NCBI GenBank assembly: GCA_964550025.1
Contig: CAZJYI010000002.1
Coordinates: forward strand, 139,238 to 203,237
Length of the DNA stretch: 64,000 bases
Reading direction: 5' to 3'
From: CAZJYI01 sp964550025
GTDB lineage: Bacteria; Verrucomicrobiota; Kiritimatiellia; UBA8416; CAYOBW01
Of the stretch, positions 1 through 7,429 are shown piece by piece. Each line of letters opens with the position of its first letter. Within the stretch, counting starts at the first letter, position 1. The position numbers were made by a program, and so were the translations under genes. The notes under the pieces were generated by a model, which did no database searches, had not been told where the DNA came from, and saw only the letters and a list, made by a program, of their open reading frames with translations.

Positions 1-2
1 TC

Positions 3-2651
3 GCCCGGACCGACAGCGTGGCAATCCGGCGCGGCCGGGCGCTCTACGTGTGGGCGGACAGTCCAAGTCCTCAGGCCCCCTATGCCACGTGGAGCCATGC
101 GGCTCACGCGATCCAGGATGCCGTTGACGCGGGAAACGCGCATGACACGGTGGTCGTCACGAACGGTACGTACCACAGCGGCGGCGCGGTCGCACCGCGA
201 TTCGCGCTGACAAACCGCGTATGCGTGACCAAGCCGCTCGGGGTGTTCAGCGTGAACGGACCTGAGGCAACACGGATCGCCGGCGCGAACGGCACGCGGT
301 GCGCGTACCTGGCGGATGGTGCCGTGTTGTGCGGATTCACCCTCACAAACGGGCATGCCGCCGTTGACGTGCACGCCGCACCCGGTGACCGCATGGGCGG
401 GGGGGTATTTCTGGATAAGGAGGGCATCGTCTCCAACTGCGTCATTGCCGGCAATTCCGCGATTCTCGGCGGGGGAGTCTACTGCCGGCCCGGCGGGACC
501 GTTAGTCGCTGCGTCGTCGCCGGCAACACGGCCTTCTCCGACGGAGGCGGCGTGTTCTGTGCATCCGGCGGCAAGCTCTCATGCAGTCTGCTGTTCGCCA
601 ACGAGGCCGCCTCTCACGGCGGCGGCGTGTATTGCGCAACGGGCGGCACCGTCAGAAGCTGCACTATCTGCGACAATACGGCCGCGTGGGCCGGCGGCGT
701 ACGGTGTAAAGAGGGCGGAACAGTCGCTAATTCAATCATTCGTTTCAACACCGCCGGCGGCGGCCCGCAGTACCAGAACGCCGGCGGTACGTTCAGTCAC
801 TGCGCCACCGAACCCGCATTGGGCGAGGCCTGCGTGACCGACGCGCCGATGTTCCTCGATCGGCCGGGGCGTGACTATCGGCTTCGGGGCGGGTCGCCGT
901 GCGTCAACGCCGGTAAGTACGAGACATGGATGGCCGGGGCCCTCGACCTTGACGGCGGTGCCAGGATCCGAGGGGGAATCACGGACATCGGCGCGTACGA
1001 GACGCCTCTCGACAGCCCCCCCGTCATCACCGTGACGACGCCTCCCACCTGCGTCGACTGGGGCACGACCACGCACATCGTCGAGGGCACACTGAATCGC
1101 TACGTCGTCGGACGCCTGCTGTGGACCAACAGTCTGAATGGTACGCACGGGACGGCCCCGGCCAGCTACTGGTGGACGATCCACGGCATTCCCTTGGCGC
1201 CGGGCGACAACCCCATCACCGTAACGGCCGCCAATGCCCAAGGCGTTGCGCGGTCCGACAGCGTGACGATACATCGGGGAAGCGCCCTTCGCGTGTGGGC
1301 GGACAGTCCGGACCCGCAACCGCCGTACACAACGTGGGAGCATGCCGCCCACGCGATCCAGGATGCCGTGGCGGCGGCCAGGCCGTTCGACGCAGTTGTG
1401 GTAACCAATGGCGTGTACGACACCGGCGGGGCGGTGGCTCCCTCCCTGGCTCTCACCAACCGCGTGTGCATCACCAACCGCATCAGCGTGCGGAGTGTCA
1501 GTGGTCCGTCCAGCACGTTCATTGTCGGCGCGGCTACCGGCGTACGGTGCGCCTACGTGAGCGAATACGCGGTGTTGTCCGGCTTCACGCTTACAAATGG
1601 CCATGCCAGCGTCGACACGCGTGCGCCGCGACCCGACCGTATGGGAGGCGGGGTGCTCCTGCACGGCGGCGGAGAGCTTTCGAACTGCATCGTGGTCGGT
1701 AACTCCGCATCGTACGGCGGGGGAATAGGTTGCTACGGTGGCGGATGGGCAAGTCACTGCATTATCAGCGGCAATTCCGCCACGATTGACGGTGGTGGGG
1801 CCTGCAGTCATGACGACGGTTGGTTCCACAACTGCCTGATCACGGGCAACAATGCCCTCTGGCGAGGCGGGGGCGCTTGCGTTGGCAACGGTGGGGGTAT
1901 CTCGGGCAGCACGATTGCCGCAAACGAGAGCAACTGGGGAAGCGGCGTCCAGTGCGGTGCCGGGGGAACCGTGCAGAACTGCATCGTGTGGGACAACACT
2001 CCGTCAGGCGAGAGCAACATTGCCGGGACGGACGGGACGATTCGTTTCACGTGCAGCCCCGGGCTTGTCGGAGATGGGAACCAGGGAGGGAATCCCCTGT
2101 TTCTGGGCGGCCGAAGCCATCGTCTCCAGGCGCACTCCCCCTGTATCGATGCCGGGCACAACGCGTACGCCGTCGGGCAGACGGATCTCGATGGCGAGCC
2201 ACGGTTGCTGGACGGGGCGCCCGATGGCGTCGCCACCGTCGACATGGGCTGCTACGAACTGTGGAACCTGGACGGGGACAGCGACGCAGACGGACTGACG
2301 GACGGGCAGGAGACCGCAACGTACGGAACGGATCCCGTCGACCCGCATTCCGATGGTGATGGACACACCGACTACCAGGAGATCCTCGCCGACACCGATC
2401 CCAACGACCCCGGCAGTTGTTTCCGTATCACCGACATAGTGACAAACACACCGGTGCGCATATACCACACCACGTCTTCCAACCGCGTCTACTCGCTGCA
2501 ATACCGCGAGTCACTGGCCCCCGGGATGCAGTGGCAGCCGATAGCCGATCAATCCCGCATACGCGGAAGCGGCGTGGTGGACTGCCTGACCGACGCCACC
2601 GCGGGCAGAGCACCGCAACGTCTCTACCGCGTCATCGTTTCCATGCCGTAG
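3..2651 (+). CDS. Giant secreted right-handed beta-helix protein (5' end outside window)
   Basis: The reading frame is open from base 3, and the GTG at 18 is internal. The first residues (ARTDSVAIRRG) align with a second copy of the same segment (ARSDSVTIHRG) about 415 codons later, so the true start lies upstream. Each roughly 415-residue unit has an opening segment around VWADSP, then many GGG-V-C type turns typical of a parallel beta-helix of the 'choice-of-anchor Q' sort, then a D-x-D-G segment. The C-terminus has thrombospondin-type-3-like acidic repeats (DGDSDADGLTDG, near residue 755) and a final module ending in RLYRV. It is probably a cell-surface or secreted adhesin or polysaccharide-binding protein. 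No catalytic motif was recognised. Confidence 0.85.
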   Translation, partial: ARTDSVAIRRGRALYVWADSPSPQAPYATWSHAAHAIQDAVDAGNAHDTVVVTNGTYHSGGAVAPRFALTNRVCVTKPLGVFSVNGPEATRIAGANGTRCAYLADGAVLCGFTLTNGHAAVDVHAAPGDRMGGGVFLDKEGIVSNCVIAGNSAILGGGVYCRPGGTVSRCVVAGNTAFSDGGGVFCASGGKLSCSLLFANEAASHGGGVYCATGGTVRSCTICDNTAAWAGGVRCKEGGTVANSIIRFNTAGGGPQYQNAGGTFSHCATEPALGEACVTDAPMFLDRPGRDYRLRGGSPCVNAGKYETWMAGALDLDGGARIRGGITDIGAYETPLDSPPVITVTTPPTCVDWGTTTHIVEGTLNRYVVGRLLWTNSLNGTHGTAPASYWWTIHGIPLAPGDNPITVTAANAQGVARSDSVTIHRGSALRVWADSPDPQPPYTTWEHAAHAIQDAVAAARPFDAVVVTNGVYDTGGAVAPSLALTNRVCITNRISVRSVSGPSSTFIVGAATGVRCAYVSEYAVLSGFTLTNGHASVDTRAPRPDRMGGGVLLHGGGELSNCIVVGNSASYGGGIGCYGGGWASHCIISGNSATIDGGGACSHDDGWFHNCLITGNNALWRGGGACVGNGGGISGSTIAANESNWGSGVQCGAGGTVQNCIVWDNTPSGESNIAGTDGTIRFTCSPGLVGDGNQGGNPLFLGGRSHRLQAHSPCIDAGHNAYAVGQTDLDGEPRLLDGAPDGVATVDMGCYELWNLDGDSDADGLTDGQETATYGTDPVDPHSDGDGHTDYQEILADTDPNDPGSCFRITDIVTNTPVRIYHTTSSNRVYSLQYRESLAPGMQWQPIADQSRIRGSGVVDCLTDATAGRAPQRLYRVIVSMP

Positions 2652-2711
2652 CAATTCCTCGGCACCCAACCGCTATGGACATCAGCCCCTCTGCGCGCTA
2701 CTATCCGTCGC

Positions 2712-3995
2712 ATGAAGACATCATCAAGCGTCGCGGGAGTCGTCGCACGGCTCCTCCCTATACCCGTTGCCATCCAGGTCGTTCTGACCGGCTTCCCTGC
2801 AGTGGGCGGCGAGGCCGTGCCGCATCCCCCGAGTCGGGAGCGGATGACGACGAGTGGCAACACGGTGCGCGTGGGCACTGGTGAGCACGAGAAAGGCGCT
2901 GTAACCGGTAGTGCTACCGCGCGGCCGGTGGCGTATCGCATCACGGGCACAATTGGCGACACGCCGGTGAACCTTGTTGCCACGCCGCTTCTCGGGCCGT
3001 CAGGCGAGCTTCTGCTCGGAGAAGTGCCGGTCAAGATCGATTCAAAACGCCTGGCGGGCATCCTCGCAGCGAAAATGCCGGCTATCAGCAAGCCGGTGAT
3101 GTTCGACACGCCCGAGGCGGATGCGATCGTGTCCGCCCTCGAAATCTTCCCCCCCGACAACCCGTTCAACCAGGCGATCGACGACTGGCCGCTGCATCCG
3201 AGGTCCGACGCGATTGTCCGATCGGTCGGACGGGACAAGCCGCTACGGTACAACCCCGACATGGGCTACATCCTGGTGCCGGAGAACCAACCCAGAGTCG
3301 ACGTGAAGCTGACGATGTATCCCGGTGAGTCGGACCCGGGACCGTATCCGGTCCCGGACAGAGTGCCCATTGAGGGTTGGCCGGCATACTATTCCCAGTT
3401 CCAGGCCGGGCACACTCTCACTCTCGAGGACGTGCAGCGCGACAAGCAGGGGAGAGGGGGCGACCGGCACGCCATCGTCGTCGACCCTGTCCGGAGAATG
3501 CTCTACGAATTCGGCTACATGAAGAAGACCGACGGCGGCTGGGAGGCGGGTGTAGCGGCGGTCTTCGACATGAAGACGAACAAGCTGCGTCCCACCGGAT
3601 GGACGTCGACCGACGCCGCCGGCTTGCCGCTCTTTCCGGCGGTCGTCCGATATGACGAACTGCAACGTGGCATCGTCGAGCACGCCATGCGGGTCACCGT
3701 CCGCAAAACGCGCAGGGCGTTTGTCGCCCCCGCGACACACTATGCCAGTCGATCCGACAACGAGGACTATCCCCGCATGGGCGAGCGGCTGCGGTTGAAA
3801 CGGGACTTCGACATCTCACCGTTCTCGCCACCCGTTCAAGCCATCCTCAAAGGGCTAAAGAAGTACGGCATGCTCGTCGCCGACAACGGCATCGAATGGG
3901 CCATCTCAGTCACCCCTGATCCACGCATTCCCGTGCTGCACGAGGAGCTCCGCAAGATCAAAGGGGCGGATTTTGAGGTCGTCGTCGCCCCGTAG
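2712..3995 (+). CDS. Secreted conserved protein of unknown function
   Basis: A protein of 427 aa with an N-terminal hydrophobic segment that could be a signal peptide. The first 130 residues are low in complexity. The core (about 140-425) has the features of a secreted family seen in several environmental phyla: an FPPDNPFN opening, a VVDP...LYEF strand, an RPTGWTSTDAAGLPLFP block, a HAMRVTV strand, a PRMGERLRLK segment and a KKYGMLVADNG turn. I recognise the family but know no assigned function. It lies 60 bp after the beta-helix gene on the same strand and ends in front of a strong hairpin. Confidence 0.8.
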   Translation: MKTSSSVAGVVARLLPIPVAIQVVLTGFPAVGGEAVPHPPSRERMTTSGNTVRVGTGEHEKGAVTGSATARPVAYRITGTIGDTPVNLVATPLLGPSGELLLGEVPVKIDSKRLAGILAAKMPAISKPVMFDTPEADAIVSALEIFPPDNPFNQAIDDWPLHPRSDAIVRSVGRDKPLRYNPDMGYILVPENQPRVDVKLTMYPGESDPGPYPVPDRVPIEGWPAYYSQFQAGHTLTLEDVQRDKQGRGGDRHAIVVDPVRRMLYEFGYMKKTDGGWEAGVAAVFDMKTNKLRPTGWTSTDAAGLPLFPAVVRYDELQRGIVEHAMRVTVRKTRRAFVAPATHYASRSDNEDYPRMGERLRLKRDFDISPFSPPVQAILKGLKKYGMLVADNGIEWAISVTPDPRIPVLHEELRKIKGADFEVVVAP

Positions 3996-4016
3996 CGGAA
4001 CGCGCCAAGCGTTCCG
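3996..4016 (+). terminator. Hairpin directly after the stop codon
   Basis: A perfect 8-bp stem (CGGAACGC / GCGTTCCG) with a 5-nt loop begins at the base after the TAG stop of the 2712-3995 gene. A weak T-run follows about 7 nt later. It is probably a rho-independent or processing hairpin between convergent genes. Confidence 0.55.
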
Positions 4017-4171
4017 ATCACTGTTTTCAGCCCGATCATGCCTCACATCCAAAAAGGGGGGGAAGAACCGCCCAGTCTGGTGCGGTCGATCAAGAGCGGG
4101 CCGTGATTGCCATTCTTGAGTTTTGAGGCCTGAACCCAATCAGCGCCAATCAGCGGTTGTTCTGTACTCTC

Positions 4172-4513
4172 CTACCAAGGTTCGATTCGATCTCCGGGCT
4201 GCAGGGCAACTTGGCCCACGTCTTCCAGAAAGCGTGATATGCGATTTGTGCCGCGCACCACATGAAACCCCTTCATAGGTGGATTGCAGGCGAATCCAGG
4301 GATCACCAGCAATGCGTCTCCGACAGTCATCCCGTTCGACCAAGCTACATCCCCAGAGTACACGTTGGTAGTAGTTGTGACGGTGGTACCAGATGATTGC
4401 GTGCGCGCCCGCACGTAGTGCACATGAACAGACGGCGCCTCGACGTTGACGTGCTCCGACTTGCCGCACCCGGCTGCCAGCGTCAGACCCAAGAGGATTG
4501 CGATTGTCTTCAT
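4172..4513 (-). CDS. Small lipoprotein
   Basis: A protein of 113 aa that starts at the ATG giving MKTIAILLGLTLAAGC, a textbook lipoprotein signal with an L-A-A-G-C lipobox; an upstream in-frame ATG would spoil the signal. The mature part has an early threonine-rich stretch and a C-terminal half (VGDALLVIPGF...VALQPGDRIEPW) that resembles the end of a beta-grasp/SLBB-like fold, though this is a weak resemblance. It sits at the left end of the minus-strand accessory island, downstream of the MazF-type toxin, and may be the last cassette. The function is unknown. Confidence 0.75.
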   Translation of the reverse strand: MKTIAILLGLTLAAGCGKSEHVNVEAPSVHVHYVRARTQSSGTTVTTTTNVYSGDVAWSNGMTVGDALLVIPGFACNPPMKGFHVVRGTNRISRFLEDVGQVALQPGDRIEPW

Positions 4514-4525
4514 TCTTCTTGCACA

Positions 4526-4591
4526 GCAACGCAATGCTCAGCGTTGTTTCGCATCGGGCCGTGAAACAGCGCGATGTGGAACGTACGTTGC
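4526..4591. other. Imperfect attC-like hairpin between mazF and the lipoprotein gene (weak)
   Basis: An outer pair GCAACG/CGTTGC (4526-4531 and 4586-4591) encloses an inner imperfect stem (4546-4556 against 4572-4582, 9 of 11 positions matching as Watson-Crick). The size (66 nt) and the position between two small genes fit a recombination site of a gene cassette. The end boxes fit the attC consensus poorly, so this is a candidate only. A promoter-region dyad for the lipoprotein is the alternative. Confidence 0.25.
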
Positions 4592-4615
4592 AGCAACATG
4601 TTCGGTCCTGGTCCG

Positions 4616-4948
4616 TCAGCTGTCGTGCAGTTCCAAGGCCATACGCAGTGCTTTTTCGACGTCTCTCATCTTTGGTGGCGCAAGCGACCCAACGAAATGT
4701 GTCAGCATGGCTTTGGGTAGGCTGACAAGCTCATCACAGTGGATGCCGCTGTCATGTTTCAGTCCCTCGTCCTGACCCACGAGGACTTGCGTGGAAAGGC
4801 CCTCGTAGGCGGTGTAGACGGGAGCGCAGATGACGGTGGAGAATCGTGACTCAATCAGGATCTGACGACTAACCACCACGAATACCCGGTGCTTTCTCGG
4901 ATCCCGTGAGGATGGGTTTCGTACTCGGTACAGATCGCCGCGTCTCAC
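4616..4948 (-). CDS. mazF: MazF/PemK-type mRNA interferase toxin
   Basis: A 110-aa protein that matches the MazF/PemK family along its whole length: RRGDLYRVRNP at the N-terminus, VFVVVSRQ, STVICAPVY, a conserved HDSGIHCDELVSLPK block and a closing helix. Family members cleave mRNA at short sequence motifs. Its ATG overlaps the stop of the antitoxin gene in an ATGA, so the pair is translationally coupled with the antitoxin first, the usual order. The active-site region looks intact, so I infer a functional toxin. Confidence 0.9.
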   Translation of the reverse strand: MRRGDLYRVRNPSSRDPRKHRVFVVVSRQILIESRFSTVICAPVYTAYEGLSTQVLVGQDEGLKHDSGIHCDELVSLPKAMLTHFVGSLAPPKMRDVEKALRMALELHDS

Positions 4949-5175
4949 AGGGATACCTGGTAGCTCAAAACATCCTCGGCTTCAGCGTTGAGGGCGTCGG
5001 CGTGTCGATCAATAATCCTGAGGTCACGTTGCTCTTCTTTTGTGCGCGCGAGTTGCGCCAGCAGCTTGCGCGCCGCTTCCTCGAGGAACTCCGACCGGCT
5101 CCGAAACTCGGCCTGATGGCGATCGATCAAGCGTATCACTTCTCCGGACAGTGTTATGGATGTCTTTACTTTCAT
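4945..5175 (-). CDS. Ribbon-helix-helix antitoxin partner of the MazF-type toxin
   Basis: A 76-aa protein. The N-terminal strand VKTSITLSGEVIRLID and the following helices (SRSEFLEEAARKLLAQL) are a standard ribbon-helix-helix DNA-binding fold. The C-terminal tail is charged and would be the toxin-binding part. The gene overlaps the toxin start by 4 nt. A strong promoter with a dyad over the -10 box lies so close upstream that the transcript should begin at or next to the ATG, which fits autoregulation by the RHH domain and leaderless translation. Confidence 0.9.
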   Translation of the reverse strand: MKVKTSITLSGEVIRLIDRHQAEFRSRSEFLEEAARKLLAQLARTKEEQRDLRIIDRHADALNAEAEDVLSYQVSL

Positions 5176-5209
5176 ACCACTAGTATACTACCTCGCCGCA
5201 CTGAGTCAA
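5173..5209 (-). promoter_or_regulatory. Promoter and operator of the toxin-antitoxin operon, apparently leaderless
   Basis: On the minus strand a -35 box TTGACT (5204-5209) is followed by a 16-bp spacer and a -10 box TATACT (5182-5187). The -10 box lies inside a perfect 10-bp palindrome TAGTATACTA (5181-5190). Only 6 nt separate the -10 box from the antitoxin ATG (5175-5173), so transcription should start at the A of the ATG. The palindrome is the likely binding site of the RHH antitoxin. Confidence 0.75.
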
Positions 5210-5227
5210 TCCTGCGTTGCATGGACC

Positions 5228-5295
5228 GAATCGACATAGGTAGGCCCTCGCGGGCTGTCCCTGTCACAACACCCGGCGTACGGATCACGTACCAA
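5228..5295 (-). ncRNA. 3' terminal part of a group II intron (remnant)
   Basis: After the stop codon of the maturase remnant, the minus strand shows a hairpin with arms TACG and CGTA, a GCCGGGTGTTGTGACAGGG segment, and a short GCCCgcgaGGGC-type hairpin before CTATGTCGAT. From memory this is the arrangement seen downstream of the maturase gene in bacterial group II introns. A covariance-model scan would be needed to delimit domains V and VI. The rest of the intron is absent. Confidence 0.5.
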
Positions 5296-5318
5296 GGCGG
5301 TTCGGCGGATTACGTCAG

Positions 5319-5474
5319 TCAGCGATGCAACCGGAATAGGCCCAGGGCGTCGAACGCGCGCGCCGGCAGAGCGAAGCTCAGCGCCGGACTGCGGCTCAGT
5401 CGCCAGGGGCCATGGGCCGATTTCGAGGTGTTCCATGCCAGTTTGCGGCTCACGCCTCGCTTCACAAGTTCCCG
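5319..5474 (-). pseudogene. C-terminal fragment of a group II intron reverse transcriptase/maturase
   Basis: The minus-strand frame reads RELVKRGVSRKLAW...SAHGPWRLSRSPALSFALP...FDALGLFRLHR followed by a stop. This is the characteristic end of the maturase (GIIM) region of group II intron-encoded proteins, with the GPWRLSRSPAL core. Everything upstream, including the reverse transcriptase domain, is missing. The homology starts near the end of the 57-aa gene at 5462-5635, so the deletion joint lies there. It is followed by the intron-like 3' RNA end. Confidence 0.6.
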
Positions 5475-5635
5475 GTCGCCTTGAGGAGTGTTTTGGGCGG
5501 GAGGGTAACGAGACGATGCCCACAGGTCTTTTCCTTCTTTCGGAGATCCTCGCAGATTGCGTGGAGGTCGAAGTTGAATTTCGCCGCGTGCTCATGTCGT
5601 ATCTTCCGCACTTCCTCGACAATAGGATCCTTCAT
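5462..5635 (-). CDS. 57-aa partner protein of the PIN-domain toxin
   Basis: A small gene encoding MKDPIVEEVRKIRHEHAAKF... with a run of charged helices and a closing LVTLPPKTLLK segment. Its ATG overlaps the stop codon of the PIN gene in an ATGA, so the two are co-translated. Short proteins with this MKDPIVEEVRKIR opening occur beside PIN toxins in many genomes and are probably the cognate antitoxin, although here the small gene follows the toxin. The last residues may be altered, because a group II intron fragment begins in another frame at the same point. Confidence 0.7.
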   Translation of the reverse strand: MKDPIVEEVRKIRHEHAAKFNFDLHAICEDLRKKEKTCGHRLVTLPPKTLLKATGNL

Positions 5636-6081
5636 TCGTCATCTCCGATCAGTTCGTCCGGCGAGCAAAACACAGGACACTCGTAGCCGTATTCCTCGAC
5701 GATGCGCCTGATTGACGTCTCCATCCGGGCGTTGTGGATGTGCGTGAAATTCCACGTCAACAGGTAATCCATGCCGTCTCTGGCGGCCAGTGCAATATGC
5801 AGCGCATCTTCCGGTTTCCCTTCCGGTATTGGCCCGTGACTGACAAGCGCCCGGGCGAGATCCTCGGCAAGCGGGTCAATCTGCAGGACCGGCAAATTCG
5901 CAATGGCTGCCAAGCGGCCGGATGCTGTCTGCGGATCGCCGCCTTCCGCTTCTTGCACGACAGGCATCGACACATGGCAGTCAAACTCATCCAGGACCCG
6001 TGCCCATCGTTCACGCGTAATCTCCTGTCGTGCGGCGATGATGAGATCGCGGGAGGGGCGAGAGGTGTAGTAGCTTACCAC
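5632..6081 (-). CDS. PIN-domain (VapC-like) toxin with a doubtful start
   Basis: A PIN-domain ribonuclease-like protein of 149 aa from a GTG start, with PEDALHIALAARDGMDYLLTWNFTHIHN holding the conserved central acidic residue and the T-W-N strand of this subfamily. The frame upstream of the GTG still encodes the expected first strand (VYIETS), including the first conserved acidic residue, but it reaches a stop with no ATG, GTG or TTG. The natural start codon, expected just before KVYIETS, appears lost. From the GTG the product lacks the motif I acid and may be inactive; a rare ATC start would restore it. The next gene overlaps by 4 nt. Confidence 0.8.
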   Translation of the reverse strand: MVSYYTSRPSRDLIIAARQEITRERWARVLDEFDCHVSMPVVQEAEGGDPQTASGRLAAIANLPVLQIDPLAEDLARALVSHGPIPEGKPEDALHIALAARDGMDYLLTWNFTHIHNARMETSIRRIVEEYGYECPVFCSPDELIGDDE

Positions 6082-6143
6082 GCTCGTTTCGATGTAGACC
6101 TTTCCTTGTCGTGGTCAATGCGATTGTTGTGCCATCGCGTCAG

Positions 6144-6356
6144 TCAGGCGTATGCCAAGCGCCCTCTTGGTGCCGGCACACTCCGGCCAAGTTCCTCTGC
6201 GGTTTCGATCCACTCCTGGATGATCTGTTCCGCATTGGACAAGGCTTCTTGGTGGGTCTGCCCGTCGGCCATGCAGCCGGGAAGCTCGGGCACTTCAGCG
6301 ACAAAGGTGCCATCCTCTTCACTCCAGAAAATGATGATCTCGTATTTTGACCCCAT
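6144..6356 (-). CDS. hicB: HicB-family antitoxin
   Basis: A 70-aa protein with the HicB N-terminal partial RNase H-like fold: YEIIIFWSEEDGTFVAEVPELPGCMADGQTHQEALSNAEQIIQEWIETA. It neutralises HicA by direct binding. There is no C-terminal DNA-binding extension, as in the short HicB type. It begins 2 nt after the hicA stop codon, so the two are co-transcribed with the toxin first, the common order for hicAB. Confidence 0.92.
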   Translation of the reverse strand: MGSKYEIIIFWSEEDGTFVAEVPELPGCMADGQTHQEALSNAEQIIQEWIETAEELGRSVPAPRGRLAYA

Positions 6357-6358
6357 GA

Positions 6359-6613
6359 TTAGTCCTCCAGTTTCAGATTGTACTTCAGGATGACATTGCG
6401 GACCTGCTTCACTTGGTATGGCTTGCCTTTGCCGTTTCTCGGCTGCAGGTTCAGAATTTCTTCGATTCTCGTCATCGTGAATATGTGGTGATCTCCTCTG
6501 ATCCTGTCATCGAACCCGAGCCGTGTCAGCAGTGCGCACAGCCCGTCAAAGGGCACGTTCGCGTCAGACCGGCGCATCAGGATATGCTGGTACAGTTTCT
6601 CGTGTTTGCCCAT
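6359..6613 (-). CDS. hicA: HicA-family mRNA interferase toxin
   Basis: An 84-aa protein with the double-stranded RNA-binding-like HicA fold. The key block FDGLCALLTRLGFDDRIRGDHHIFTM carries the catalytic histidine in the G-x-H-H-I-F motif. The C-terminal NLQPRNGKGKPYQVKQVRNVILKY matches the long HicA type. It begins the hicAB pair and lies directly after the attC-like element in the direction of transcription, where a cassette gene would sit. Confidence 0.92.
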   Translation of the reverse strand: MGKHEKLYQHILMRRSDANVPFDGLCALLTRLGFDDRIRGDHHIFTMTRIEEILNLQPRNGKGKPYQVKQVRNVILKYNLKLED

Positions 6614-6633
6614 GTGGATAAGGTATCACGTAC

Positions 6634-6648
6634 GGACTGCTACAGTCC
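6634..6648. promoter_or_regulatory. Perfect dyad upstream of hicA
   Basis: GGACTG-CTA-CAGTCC is a perfect 6-bp inverted repeat with a 3-bp centre, 21 nt upstream of the hicA ATG. Its position fits an operator of the hicAB promoter. I could not place convincing -35 and -10 boxes around it. Confidence 0.4.
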
Positions 6649-6660
6649 ATTCTGTTCTCC

Positions 6661-6729
6661 GGCATAACGCCCAGCGTTGAGGCTTTCGGCGCGCGAGCGA
6701 CGAATAGCCTCCGGCGGCTTGTTGGCTGC
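6661..6729. other. attC-like integron recombination site
   Basis: A 69-nt element runs from GGCATAACGCCC to GCTTGTTGGCTGC. Its ends resemble the R''/R' boxes (..AAC and GTT..). Inside, GAGGCT-TTCG (6679-6688) pairs with CGAA-T-AGCCTC (6701-6711), leaving one unpaired T (6705), as attC sites carry extrahelical bases. Environmental attC sites with a TAACGCCCAG...GTTGG layout are known to me. It lies between the integrase remnant and hicA. Confidence 0.55.
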
Positions 6730-6850
6730 GACGGATGTGTCAGCACTTCATGGCGGCGCCCGGTCCGCTGATGATCTGAACCGATAACATCGCGTCGAAG
6801 TCGGGCAGAGCGCTCGCAGCTTGGCGTGGGGCCCGTGATGGATGTAGAAG

Positions 6851-7429
6851 TCAAACTCCCCAGTGCTGAAGACCGGGCAAGTAGCCGTGAATGTCGCGCC
6901 AGCGCAATGCGCACGCCTCGCCTGCGGTGAGGCCGCAGCCGTAGAGCAAGCCGAGGAGGAGCTGGTCGCGGATGGTTTCGGCGGCCTGGACCAGTGACAT
7001 GGCCTCGTTCTCGTTCAGGATTTCGGGCAGGCGGAAGCCGCGTTTTGGCGTGACCATGTCTGCCGTCACCGACAGTCCACACAGCCGGTCGAAGACCGTG
7101 CGCAGGACGGCAATGTGCAGTCCGATCCAGCTCCACGAGGCACCGGACGTTGCCAGACGGGTGATGTAGCTGTCGGCCCGTGCGGCCTTGATGTCGGACG
7201 GGCGACGGATTCCGAATGCGCGAACGGCGCGGAGGACGTGGCGGTATTGCCGGCAGGTGGAGCGTCGATAGCCGCAGGAACGCAACGCGCGGAAGACCTC
7301 GTCCCAGAACGCCGGCCAAGTCAGATCGGGTGTCAGTGCGGGGTCCGCGGCCAGCCGAAGGCGCTGTCGGCGCAGCGCATACGCCATGTGCCGCTGGGAG
7401 AGTACCGTATTGGCCGTCAAGAAGCTCAT
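6851..7429 (-). pseudogene. Truncated tyrosine recombinase of integron/XerC type
   Basis: 192 codons hold a SAM-like core-binding domain (residues about 35-120) and the beginning of the catalytic domain (PKRGFRLPEILNENEAMSLV...LLYGCGLTAGEACALRWRDI). The position of the first catalytic Arg (normally GLRxSE) is Thr, and the sequence leaves the family right after ALRWRDI, so the K, H-x-x-R, H/W and Tyr residues are all missing. It cannot be an active recombinase. Its ATG overlaps the stop of a short frame with an integron-integrase N-terminus. Confidence 0.75.

Noticed and set aside
5206..5622. A 138-codon minus-strand frame over the 57-aa gene and intron remnant
   Set aside because: A different frame of the same strand gives the recognisable maturase end and the coupled 57-aa gene; this frame has no family features.
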